The position numbers and the translations under genes are program-made. The notes below the pieces were generated by a model that did no database searches, was not told where the DNA came from, and saw only the letters and a program-made list of their open reading frames with translations. Of a stretch of DNA of 64,000 nt, positions 44,373 through 56,600 are shown piece after piece. Position 1 is the stretch's first letter. Every line of letters begins with the position of its first letter. This DNA is from Aquarana catesbeiana (taxonomy: Eukaryota; Chordata; Amphibia; Anura; Ranidae): positions 76,338,557 to 76,402,556 of the forward strand of contig NC_133329.1 of the NCBI RefSeq assembly GCF_042186555.1, read 5' to 3'.

Positions 44373-45926
44373 TAAGGCTGGGTTCACACTGGTATGACAC
44401 GGCAGTCGTACGACTGTGGATCCGACTTTGCCCTGCGTCTTGAAGTCCGACATCCATCCGACTTCAATAAACGGGGATCCGACTTTGATCCTGACAATGC
44501 TAGGAACTTTCTGTCTGGTATGAATCTTTAGGGGAAACGCCACGCCAAATTAAAAAAAAAAAACAGTATGGGTCCCCCCTCCAAGACCATATCAGGCCCT
44601 TCGGTCTGGCATAGATTTTATGGGGAACCTCCCACTCTGAAAAGCTGGCATGGGGTCCCCCCCAAAATCTATACCAGACCCTTATCCGAGCACGCAGCCC
44701 GGCAGGTCAGTAAAGGGGGTGGGGACGAGCGAGCGCCCCTCCTCCCCTCTTCTGAACTGTACCAGGCCGCATGCCCTCAACATGGAGGGGGTAGGTGCTT
44801 TGCGCCCCCCACCCCAAAGCACCTTCCCGACAACCCTGGCTGTTGGTTGTCTGGGTCTGCGGGTGGGGGGACTTATCGGAATCTAGAAGCCCCCTTTAAT
44901 AAGCCCTCAGATCCCGACCCCCCCCCCCCCCCACCCTATGTGAAATAGGGTATTGGGTACATTGTACCACATGTTTTTCAAGTAATTTATTAAGACAACT
45001 CCGGCGTCTCTTCCAATTTCTTCTCCTCTCTTCGGCTCTTCTGTGTCCTCTGCTGACGTCTTCTGCCTCTGCCGGTTCTTCTCCCCTCTCTGGGTCTTCT
45101 CCGCTGATGTCTTCTTTTTTATTTATTTATTTTTATTTTTTTATTAAAATATATCATAATATATTTTCTAAGGATTGGTTGCATAAAATAAGAAGTTAGC
45201 AGCTGTTTCCAGGCCTTTCATACAGTATTACCATAGTGTACCTGTGAATGTCACTGTTGGGATAGAAATACTTGCAAGTTCATATAGTTATCTGCTGCCC
45301 TCTTGTGATAGTTTTGTGAAAGTCGGTCCAAGAGAACAACTTTCTTGAAAAGTTTTTTTTTTGTCAGTTGTCTTCTCGCTCTTTTGCCGGGTCTTCTCCG
45401 CTGTCTTCTCCCTCTGTTCTTCTTCCGATGTTGACTCAACGCTCTCTTCCACTCTGTTAGGTGTGCGGTGTGCCACTACTTATATTGGCATGGGGCTTGG
45501 TCACCAGGTGATGTCATCCGGAGGCCTCACCTCTTATGACGTCACTGCCTCATCATGACCCGGACGGTGACGTCATAAGGCGCGAGGCGTAGGGATGATG
45601 TCCCTACCTCCTTTTATGACCTTTAGGGGGGACCCCACGCCGTTTTTTCTACATGGAGGGGGGGTTCCCTTTCAAGATCATCAGAGCACTCCAAAGTCTG
45701 ATCAGTTAAGACTGCAATCTGACTTTGATCCAACTTCAGTGACATTCAATGGGCTGTAGAAGGATCAAAGTCGGAACAAAGTAGTGCAGGGAGTATTTTC
45801 AAAGTCGGACCAACCTGTGTCGGACCAGTTAAGACGGCTCTCATAGGAAACATAGATTTTCACACGTAAGGTGACATGAGATCCCAATGTCGGAGCGTTT
45901 GTCGTACCAGCGTGACCCCAGCCTTA
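44373..45926. mobile_element. Inner MITE (TAAGGCTGGGTTCACAC), itself interrupted
   Basis: TAAGGCTGGGTTCACACTGG and its inverted partner CCAGCGTGACCCCAGCCTTA bound the element. Near both ends GATCCGACTTTGATCC-type words are mirrored (GGATCAAAGTCGGA at 45752). The middle, about 44526-45695, is foreign. Confidence 0.75.
44526..45695. mobile_element. Insertion inside the inner MITE (GGGGAAACGCCACGCC type)
   Basis: Starts CTTTAGGGGAAACGCCACGC and near its other end repeats CTTTAGGGGGGACCCCACGC. It contains GTATGGGTCCCCCCTCCAAG and ATACCAGACCCTTATCCGAG phrases like those at the very end of the window (63925-64000), so it is a fragment of a repeat also present in the giant hAT. A tandem TCTTCTCCGCTGATG region at 45005-45110 is interrupted at 45117-45368 by an AT-rich insert flanked by TGTCTTCT. 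That octamer also occurs in the tandem words, so the duplication is uncertain. Confidence 0.5.
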
Positions 45927-45999
45927 GCTGTGAAAATGGAGCTTCAATTTGCACCGCACATGTGTGAACCCAGCCTAACTTTTTTTTTTTTTTTGGTAG

Positions 46000-47131
46000 A
46001 GTGTAGAGGGAATTTTTATTGCTGTCTGTGTCTCCATTAGGAAGATTCACCCTCTCTGTTTGTCTTGTTTACTATTATCAGTGAAAGTAAAAAAAAAAAT
46101 ACAGAATTTTGGGTTGTCCCCGGAAAACTAATAGAGGGTAGATCTTCCAATGGGGACACTAGTTTTGGTGACCTGGGGGTTACCAAAAGATTCCCTTAAT
46201 TTGCAAGGATTTCTTCTCCCTTCCTGTTTTGGCTATAGGAAAGGAAGCAAAGGGAAGTCTCCCCAAAGGGACAAAGATGGCAAAAATAAACCTGATGCGT
46301 TATAACCCTCCCGTACTCTATCCAAAATGAAGAAAGTTTTGCCTATAATTCTACTTTAATTGAACAAGCTTAGAAGCTTAGTAAATCAACCCCTTATGCC
46401 CCGTACACACGGTCGGACATTGATCGGACATTCCAACAACAAAATCCTAGGATTTTTTCTGACGAATGTTGGCTCAAACTTGTCTTACATACACACGGTC
46501 ACACAAAGTTGTCGGAAAATCCGATCATTCTGAACGCGGTGACGTAAAACATGTACGTCGGGACTATAAACGGGGCAGTAGCCAATAGCTTTCATCTCTT
46601 TATTTATTCTGAGCATGCGTGGCACTTTGTGCGTCGGATTTGTGTACACACGATCGGAATTTCCGACAACTGATTTTGTTGTCGGAAAATTTTATAGCCT
46701 GCTCTCAAACTTTGTGTGTCGGAAAATCCGATGGAAAAAGTCCGAAGGAGCCCACACACGGTCGGAATTTCCGACAACACGCTCCGATCGCACATTTTCC
46801 ATCGGAAAATCCGACCGTGTGTACGGGGCATTAGAGTTAAAAACACATTTGTTTGAAAACAAATTTTAATTTTCAAGTGCATTTCACATGTCACTATAAC
46901 AAGGTAAATGAGTAACTCCTCTACACGGTAATGTAATACACGCAATGACAAAGATAGAACATTAATAAAAGCCCTATAATATTAGCTGGGCAACATAATA
47001 ATTTTACTAATAAAACATAGTAATGGAATGTCAATGAGTAATTAATTAATTTGTGGTAAATGGTTTTAGTGCTGTGATGAAGGATGAAATTATGATGCAA
47101 ACATATCAGGTGTTATACACAGCAGCTGATA
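46000..47131. repeat. Repeat E, copy 2 (interrupted by a Harbinger MITE)
   Basis: The same sequence order as 34680-36360. At the point where copy 1 reads AGTAAATCAACCCTATAGAA, copy 2 contains the 434-bp MITE 46397-46830. The copy runs up to the start of the giant hAT. Confidence 0.8.
46397..46830. mobile_element. PIF/Harbinger-type MITE with TTA duplication
   Basis: The ends TGCCCCGTACACACGGTCGG and CCGACCGTGTGTACGGGGCA are perfect inverted repeats flanked by TTA (46394-46396 and 46831-46833). The interior repeats CGGAAAATCCGA and GGAATTTCCGACAAC words in both orientations. A close relative is at 63129-63551. The 3-bp TTA/TAA target fits PIF/Harbinger. Confidence 0.9.
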
Positions 47132-47294
47132 TTCTTGGTTAGGGATGAGCTTCGTGTTCGACTCGAACCCATGTTCGACTCGAACATCGTGTGTTCGGTC
47201 ATTCGCCGAATTACGAACAATATGGGCCGTTCGCGCCAAATTCCAATGGTGCGTCACGGCCCATAATTCACTGCGGCATCGCAGTGCATTGCTG

Positions 47295-47470
47295 GCTGAT
47301 GATTGGCCAAGCATGCACTATGACCCGCATGCTTAGCCAATCACAGTGCTGTGTGTACAGAGAGCCGTAATTGGCCAATTCCAAGGAGGCTTTGGCCAAT
47401 TATGGCTCAGGGGGTTTAGTACACGCCCCACACTATATAAGGCTGCCTGCACGTCAGCCCTGTGTAGTGT
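47295..47470 (+). promoter_or_regulatory. Promoter of the hAT element (CCAAT boxes + TATA)
   Basis: TATATAA at 47434-47440 is preceded by four CCAAT/ATTGG motifs (GATTGGCCAA at 47301, GCCAATCACA at 47337, AATTGGCCAATT at 47371, GGCCAATTAT at 47393). Transcription would be expected to start about 30 bp after the TATA box, near 47465. The spacing of the CCAAT repeats looks like a genuine RNA polymerase II promoter. Confidence 0.6.
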
Positions 47471-47664
47471 GTTCTGGCTTGAGAGAGAGATAGATAGAGA
47501 GAGAGAGACAGTGTCATTTGATTTAAGTTAGATAGAGTAGGCAGGTCAAGTCAGTTAGCTGCACTTACAGTGTATTGTGTATATATATATATATATATAT
47601 ATACTGTATATACACTGTATCCAGTTTAGCTAGATCCTGTTCTTCTCCTCCTAATATACTGACA

Positions 47665-50600
47665 TGCAGGCAGGTGTTTTTACAGTATTTCCATTTACTG
47701 TACTGTGTACCCTGCACAGTTGCACCTACAGTATAGCTACCTGCAGCCAAGTGCTTGTGTAGGCTCTTTGACGTATTTCCAGTTACTGTACTGTGTACCC
47801 ATACAGTTTCACCTACAGTATAGCTACCTGCAGCCAGGTGCTTGTGTAGGCTCTTGAAGTATTTCCAGTGACTGTACTGTGTACCCCGCACAGTTGCACC
47901 TACAGTATAGCTACCTGCAGCCAGGTGCTTGTGTAGGCTCTTTGAAGTATTTCCAGTTACTGTACTGTGTACCCCGCAAGGTTGCACCTACAGTATAGCT
48001 ACCTGCAGCCAGGTGCTTGTGTAGGCTCTTGAAGTATTTCCAGTTACTGTACTGTGTACCCTGCACAGTTACACCTACGGTATAGCTACCTGCAGCCAGG
48101 TGCTTGCGTAGGCTCTTTGAAGTATTTCCAGGTACTGTACTGTGTACCCTGCACAGTTGCACCTACAGTATAGCTACCTGCAGCCAGGTGCTTGTGTAGG
48201 CGCTTTGAAGTATTTCCAGTTACTGTACTATGTACCCCGCACAATTGCACCTACAGTATAGCTACCTGCAGCCAGGTGCTTGTGTAGGCTCTTTGAAGTA
48301 TTTCCAGTTACTGTACTGTGTACCCCGCACAGTTGCACCTACAATATAGCTACCTGCAGCCAGGTGCTTGTGTAGGCTCTTTGAAGTATTTCCAGTTACT
48401 GTACTGTGTAACCCGCACAGTTGCACCTACAGTATAGATACCTGCAGCCAGGTGCTTGTATAGGCTCTTGAAGTATTAACAGTTACTGTACTGTGTACCC
48501 CGCACAGATCCACCTACAGTATAGCTACCTGCAGCCAGGTGCTTGTGTAGGCTCTTTGAAGTATTTCCAGTTACTGTACTGTGTACCCCACACAGTTACA
48601 CCTACAGTATAGCTACCTGCAGCCAGGTGCTTGTGTAGGCTCTTTGAAGTATTTACAGTTACTGTACTGTGTACCCTGCACAGTTGCACCTACAGTATAG
48701 CTACCTGCAGCCAGGTGCTTGTGTAGGCTCTTGAAGTATTTGAAATTACTGTACTGTGTACCCTGCACAGTTGCACCTACAGTATAGCTACCTGCAGCCA
48801 GGTGCTTGTGTAGACTCTTTGAAGTATTTCCAGTTACTGTACTGTGTACCCCGCACAGTTGCATCTCCAGTATAGCTACCTGCAGCCAGGTGCTTGTGTA
48901 GGCTCTTGAAGTATTTCCAGTTACTGTACTGTGTACCCCGCACAGTTGCACCTACAGTATAGCTACTGCAGCCAGGTGCTTGTGTAGGCTCTTGAAGTAT
49001 TTCCAGTTACTGTACTGTGTACCCCGTACAGCTGCACCTACAGTATAGCTACCAGCAGCCAGGTGCTTGTGTAGGCTCTTTTAAGTATTTCCAGGTACTG
49101 TACTGTGTACCCCGCACAGTTGCACCTACAGTATAGCTACCTGCAGCCAGGTGCTTGTGTAGGCTCTTGGAAGTATTTCCAGTTACTGTACTGTGTACCA
49201 CGCACAGTTGCTCCTACAGTATAGCTACCTGCAGCCAGATGCTAGTGTAGGCTCTTGAAGTATTTCCAGTTACTGTACTGTGTACCCCGCACAGATGCAC
49301 CTACAGTATAGCTACCTGCAGCCAGGTGCTTGTGTAGGCTCTTTGAAATATTTCCAGTTACTGTACTGTGTACCCCGCACAGTTACACCTACAGTATAGC
49401 TACTGTACCTGCAGCCAGGTGCTTGTGTAGGCTCTTTGAAGTATTTACAGTTACTATACTGTGTACCCCACACAGTTGCACCTACAGTATAGCTACCTGC
49501 AGCCAGGTGCTTGTGTAGGCTCTTGAAGTATTTCCAGTTACTGTACTGTGTACCCCGCACAGTTACACCTACAGTATAGCTACCTGCAGCCAGGTGCTTG
49601 TGTAGGCTCTTGAAGTATTTCCAATTACTGTACTGTGTACCCTGCACAGTTGCACCTACAGTATAGCTACCTGCAGCCAGGTGCTTGTGTAGGCTCTTTG
49701 AAGTATTTCCAGTTACTGTACTGTGTACCCCGCACAGTTGCACCTCCAGTATAGCTACCTGCAGCCAGGTGCTTGTGTAGGCTCTTGAAGTATTTCCAGT
49801 TACTGTACTGTGTACCCCATACAGCTGCACCTACAGTATAGCTACCTGCAGCCAGGTGCTTGTGTAGGCTCTTTGAAGTATTTCCAGTTACTGTACTGTG
49901 TAAACGCACAGTTGCACGTACAGTATATCTACCTGCAGCCAGGTGCTTGTGTAGGCTCTTTTAAGTATTTCCAATTACTGTACTGTGTACCCTGCACAGT
50001 TGCACCTACAGTATAGCTACCTGCAGCCAGGTGCTTGTGTAGGCTCTTTGAAGTATTTCCAGTTACTGTACTGTGTACCCCGCACAGTTGCACGTACAGT
50101 ATAGCTACCTGCAGCCAGGTGCTTGTGTAGGCTCTTTTAAGTATTTCCAGGTACTGTACTGTGTACCCCACACAGTTGCACCTACAGTATAGCTACCTGC
50201 AGCCAGGTTCTTGTGTAGGCTCTTTGAAGTATTTCCAGTTACTGTACTGTGTACCCCACACAGTTGCACCTACAGTATAGCTACCTGCAGCCAGGTTCTT
50301 GTGTAGGCTCTTTGAAGTATTTCCAGTTACTGTACTGTGTACCATGCACAGTTGCACCTACAGTATAGCTACCTGCAGCCAGATGCTAGTGTAGGCTCTT
50401 GAAGTATTTCCAGTTACTGTACTGTGTACCCCACGCAGTTGCACCTACAGTATAGCTATCTGCAGCCAGGTGCTTGTGTAGGCTCTTTGAAGTATTTCCA
50501 TTTACTGTACTGTGTACCCCGCACAGTTGCACGTACAGTATAGCTACCTGCAGCCAGGTGCTTGTATAGGCTCTTGACGTATTTCCAGTTACTGTACTGT

Positions 50601-53600
50601 GTACCCCGCACAGTTGCACCTACAGTATAGCTACCTGCAGCCAGGTGCTTGTGTAAGTTCTTGAAGTATTTCCAGTTACTGTACTGTGTACCATGCACAG
50701 TTGCACCTACAGTATAGCTACCTGCAGCCAGATGCTAGTGTAGGCTCTTGAAGTATTTCCAGTTACTGTACTGTGTACCCCACGCAGTTGCACCTACAGT
50801 ATAGCTACCTGCAGCCAGGTGCTTGTGTAGGCTCTTGAAGTATTTCCAGTTACTGTACTGTGTACCCCGCACAGTTGAACCTACAGTATAGCTACTGCAG
50901 CCAGGTGCTTGTGTAGGCTCTTGAAGTATTTCCAGTTACTGTACTGTGTACCCCGTACAGCTGCACCTACAGTATAGCTACCAGCAGCCAGGTGCTTGTG
51001 TAGGCTCTTTTAAGTATTTCCAGGTACTGTACTGTGTACCCCGCACAGTTGCACCTACAGTATAGCTACCTGCAGCCAGGTGCTTGTGTAGGCTCTTTGA
51101 AGTATTTCCAGTTACTGTACTGTGTACCACGCACAGTTGCTCCTACAGTATAGCTACCTGCAGCCAGGCGCTTGTGTAGGCTCTTTGAAATATTTCCAGT
51201 TACTGTACTGTGTACCCCGCACAGTTGCACCTACAGTATAGCTACTGTACCTGCAGCCAGGTGCTTGTGTAGGCTCTTTGAAGTATTTACAGTTACTATA
51301 CTGTGTACCCCGCTCAGTTGCACCTACAGTATAGCTACCTGCAGCCAGGTGCTTGTGTAGGCTCTTGAAGTATTTCCAGTTACTGTACTGTGTACCCCGC
51401 ACAGTTACACCTACAGTATAGCTACCTGCAGCCAGGTGCTTGTGTAGGCTCTTGAAGTATTTCCAATTACTGTACTGTGTACCCTGCACAGTTGCACCTA
51501 CAGTATAGCTACCTGCAGCCAGGTGCTTGTGTAGGCTCTTTGAAGTATTTCCAGTTACTGTACTGTGTACCCCGTACAGTTGCACCTCCAGTATAGCTAC
51601 CTGCAGCCAGGTGCTTGTGTAGGCTCTTGAAGTATTTCCAGTTACTGTACTGTGTACCCCGTACAGCTGCACCTACAGTATAGCTACCTGCAGCCAGGTG
51701 CTTGTGTAGGCTCTTTGAAGTATTTCCAGTTACTGTACTGTGTACCCCGCACAGTTGCACCTACAGTATAGCTACCTGCAGCCAGGTGCTTGTGTAGGCT
51801 CTTTTAAGTATTTCCAGGTACTGTACTGTGTACCCCACACAGTTGTACCTACAGTATAGCTACCTGCAGCCAGGTTCTTGTGTAGGCTCTTTGAAGTATT
51901 TCCAGTTACTGTACTGTGTACCATGCACAAATGCACCTACAGTATAGCTACCTGCAGCCAGATGCTAGTGTAGGCTCTTGAAGTATTTCCAGTTACTGTA
52001 CTGTGTACCCCACGCAGTTGCACCTACAGTATAGCTATCTGCAGCCAGGTGCTTGTGTAGGCTCTTTGAAGTATTTCCAGTTACTGTACTGTGTACCCCG
52101 CACAGTTGCACGTACAGTATAGCTACCTGCAGCCAGGTGCTTGTGTAGGCTCTTGAAGTATTTCCAGTTACTGTACTGTGTACCCCGCACAGTTGCACCT
52201 ACAGTATAGCTACCTGCAGCCAGGTGCTTGTGTAAGTTCTTGAAGTATTTCCAGTTACTGTACTGTGTACCATGCACAGTTGCACCTACAGTATAGCTAC
52301 CTGCAGCCAGATGCTAGTGTAGGCTCTTGAAGTATTTCCAGTTACTGTACTGTGTACCCCACGCAGTTGCACCTACAGTATAGCTATCTGCAGCCAGGTG
52401 CTTGTGCAGGCTCTTTGAAGTATTTCCAGTTACTGTACTGTGTACCCGCACAGTTGCACGTACAGTATATCTACCTGCAGCCAGGTGCTTGTGTAGGCTC
52501 TTTTAAGTATTTCCAATTACTGTACTGTGTACCCTGCACAGTTGCACCTACAGTATAGCTACCTGCAGCCAGGTGCTTGTGTAGGCTCTTTGAAGTATTT
52601 CCAGTTACTGTACTGTGTACCCCGCACAGTTGCACGTACAGTATAGCTACCTGCAGCCAGGTGCTTGTGTAGGCTCTTTTAAGTATTTCCAGGTACTGTA
52701 CTGTGTACCCCACACAGTTGCACCTACAGTATAGCTACCTGCAGCCAGGTTCTTGTGTAGGCTCTTTGAAGTATTTCCAGTTACTGTACTGTGTACCCCA
52801 CACAGTTGCACCTACAGTATAGCTACCTGCAGCCAGGTTCTTGTGTAGGCTCTTTGAAGTATTTCCAGTTACTGTACTGTGTACCATGCACAGTTGCACC
52901 TACAGTATAGCTACCTGCAGCCAGATGCTAGTGTAGGCTCTTGAAGTATTTCCAGTTACTGTACTGTGTACCCCACGCAGTTGCACCTACAGTATAGCTA
53001 TCTGCAGCCAGGTGCTTGTGTAGGCTCTTTGAAGTATTTCCATTTACTGTACTGTGTACCCCGCACAGTTGCACGTACAGTATAGCTACCTGCAGCCAGG
53101 TGCTTGTATAGGCTCTTGAAGTATTTCCAGTTACTGTACTGTGTACCCCGCACAGTTGCACCTACAGTATAGCTACCTGCAGCCAGGTGCTTGTGTAAGT
53201 TCTTGAAGTATTTCCAGTTACTGTACTGTGTACCATGCACAGTTGCACCTACAGTATAGCTACCTGCAGCCAGATGCTAGTGTAGGCTCTTGAAGTATTT
53301 CCAGTTACTGTACTGTGTACCCCACGCAGTTGCACCTACAGTATAGCTACCTGCAGCCAGGTGCTTGTGTAGGCTCTTGAAGTATTTCCAGTTACTGTAC
53401 TGTGTACCCCGCACAGTTGAACCTACAGTATAGCTACTGCAGCCAGGTGCTTGTGTAGGCTCTTGAAGTATTTCCAGTTACTGTACTGTGTACCCGTACA
53501 GCTGCACCTACAGTATAGCTACCAGCAGCCAGGTGCTTGTGTAGGCTCTTTTAAGTATTTCCAGGTACTGTACTGTGTACCCCGCACAGTTGCACCTACA

Positions 53601-56600
53601 GTATAGCTACCTGCAGCCAGGTGCTTGTGTAGGCTCTTTGAAGTATTTCCAGTTACTGTACTGTGTACCACGCACAGTTGCTCCTACAGTATAGCTACCT
53701 GCAGCCAGGCGCTTGTGTAGGCTCTTTGAAATATTTCCAGTTACTGTACTGTGTACCCCGCACAGTTGCACCTACAGTATAGCTACTGTACCTGCAGCCA
53801 GGTGCTTGTGTAGGCTCTTTGAAGTATTTACAGTTACTATACTGTGTACCCCGCACAGTTGCACCTACAGTATAGCTACCTGCAGCCAGGTGCTTGTGTA
53901 GGCTCTTGAAGTATTTCCAGTTACTGTACTGTGTACCCCGCACAGTTACACCTACAGTATAGCTACCTGCAGCCAGGTGCTTGTGTAGGCTCTTGAAGTA
54001 TTTCCAATTACTGTACTGTGTACCCTGCACAGTTGCACCTACAGTATAGCTACCTGCAGCCAGGTGCTTGTGTAGGCTCTTTGAAGTATTTCCAGTTACT
54101 GTACTGTGTACCCCGTACAGTTGCACCTCCAGTATAGCTACCTGCAGCCAGGTGCTTGTGTAGGCTCTTGAAGTATTTCCAGTTACTGTACTGTGTACCC
54201 CGTACAGCTGCACCTACAGTATAGCTACCTGCAGCCAGGTGCTTGTGTAGGCTCTTTGAAGTATTTCCAGTTACTGTACTGTGTACCCCGCACAGTTGCA
54301 CCTACAGTATAGCTACCTGCAGCCAGGTGCTTGTGTAGGCTCTTTTAAGTATTTCCAGGTACTGTACTGTGTACCCCACACAGTTGCACCTACAGTATAG
54401 CTACCTGCAGCCAGGTTCTTGTGTAGGCTCTTTGAAGTATTTCCAGTTACTGTACTGTGTACCATGCACAAATGCACCTACAGTATAGCTACCTGCAGCC
54501 AGATGCTAGTGTAGGCTCTTGAAGTATTTCCAGTTACTGTACTGTGTACCCCACGCAGTTGCACCTACAGTATAGCTATCTGCAGCCAGGTGCTTGTGTA
54601 GGCTCTTTGAAGTATTTCCAGTTACTGTACTGTGTACCCCGCACAGTTGCACGTACAGTATAGCTACCTGCAGCCAGGTGCTTGTGTAGGCTCTTGAAGT
54701 ATTTCCAGTTACTGTACTGTGTACCCCGCACAGTTGCACCTACAGTATAGCTACCTGCAGCCAGGTGCTTGTGTAAGTTCTTGAAGTATTTCCAGTTACT
54801 GTACTGTGTACCATGCACAGTTGCACCTACAGTATAGCTACCTGCAGCCAGATGCTAGTGTAGGCTCTTGAAGTATTTCCAGTTACTGTACTGTGTACCC
54901 CACGCAGTTGCACCTACAGTATAGCTATCTGCAGCCAGGTGCTTGTGCAGGCTCTTTGAAGTATTTCCAGTTACTGTACTGTGTACCCTGCACAGTTGCA
55001 CGTACAGTATAGCTACCTGCAGCCAGGTGCTTGTGTAGGCTCTTGAAGTATTTCCAGTTACTGTACTGTGTACCCCGCACAGTTGCACCTCCAGTATAGC
55101 TACCTGCAGCCAGGTGCTTGTGTAGGCTCTTGAAGTATTTCCAGTTACTGTACTGTGTACCCCGTACAGCTGCACCTACAGTATAGCTACCTGCAGCCAG
55201 GTGCTTGTGTAGGCTCTTTGAAGTATTTCCAGTTACTGTACTGTGTACCCCGCACAGTTGCACGTACAGTATAGCTACCTGCAGCCAGGTGCTTGTGTAG
55301 GCTCTTTTAAGTATTTCCAATTACTGTACTGTGTACCCTGCACAGTTGCACCTACAGTATAGCTACCTGCAGCCAGGTGCTTGTGTAGGCTCTTTGAAGT
55401 ATTTCCAGTTACTGTACTGTGTACCCCGCACAGTTGCACCTCCAGTATAGCTACCTGCAGCCAGGTGCTTGTGTAGGCTCTTGAAGTATTTCCAGTTACT
55501 GTACTGTGTACCCCGTACAGCTGCACCTACAGTATAGCTACCTGCAGCCAGGTGCTTGTGTAGGCTCATTGAAGTATTTCCAGTTACTGTACTGTGTACC
55601 CCGCACAGTTGCACGTACAGTATAGCTACCTGCAGCCAGGTGCTTGTGTAGGCTCTTTTAAGTATTTCCAGGTACTGTACTGTGTACCCCACACAGTTGC
55701 ACCTACAGTATAGCTACCTGCAGCCAGGTTCTTGTGTAGGCTCTTTGAAGTATTTCCAGTTACTGTACTGTGTACCATGCACAGTTGCACCTACAGTATA
55801 GCTACCTGCAGCCAGATGCTAGTGTAGGCTCTTGAAATATTTCCAGTTACTGTACTGTGTACCCCACGCAGTTGCACCTACAGTATAGCTATCTGCAGCC
55901 AGGTGCTTGTGTAGGCTCTTTGAAGTATTTCCAGTTACTGTACTGTGTACCCCGCACAGTTGCACGTACAGTATAGCTACCTGCAGCCAGGTGCTTGTGT
56001 AGGCTCTTGAAGTATTTCCAGTTACTGTACTGTGTACCCCGCACAGTTGCACCTACAGTATAGCTACCTGCAGCCAGGTGCTTGTGTAAGTTCTTGAAGT
56101 ATTTCCAGTTACTGTACTGTGTACCATGCACAGTTGCACCTACAGTATAGCTACCTGCAGCCAGATGCTAGTGTAGGCTCTTGAAGTATTTCCAGTTACT
56201 GTACTGTGTACCCCACGCAGTTGCACCTACAGTATAGCTATCTGCAGCCAGGTGCTTGTGTAGGCTCTTTGAAGTATTTCCAGTTACTGTACTGTGTACC
56301 CTGCACAGTTGCACGTATAGTATAGCTACCTGCAGCCAGGTGCTTGTGTAGGCTCTTGAAGTATTTCCAGTTACTGTACTGTGTACCCCGCACAGTTGCA
56401 CCTCCAGTATAGCTACCTGCAGCCAGGTGCTTGTGTAGGCTCTTGAAGTATTTCCAGTTACTGTACTGTGTACCCCGTACAGCTGCACCTACAGTATAGC
56501 TACCTGCAGCCAGGTGCTTGTGTAGGCTCTTTGAAGTATTTCCAGTTACTGTACTGTGTACCCCGCACAGTTGCACGTACAGTATAGCTACCTGCAGCCA

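Larger units (their letters stand above)
43132..45978. mobile_element. MITE (TAAGGCTAGGTTCACAC) expanded by two insertions
   Basis: The left end TAAGGCTAGGTTCACACACA and the right end ATGTGTGAACCCAGCCTAA are inverted copies 2.85 kb apart. Removing the Tc1 (43236-44156) and the inner MITE (44373-45926) leaves about 370 bp, the size of the relative at 15745-16122. The retained segments are 43132-43235, 44157-44372 and 45927-45978. Confidence 0.8.

Noticed and set aside
45117..45368. A clean insertion flanked by an 8-bp TGTCTTCT duplication
   Set aside because: The octamer is part of the local TCTTCTCCGCTG tandem words, so chance recurrence is likely. It is kept only as a comment.
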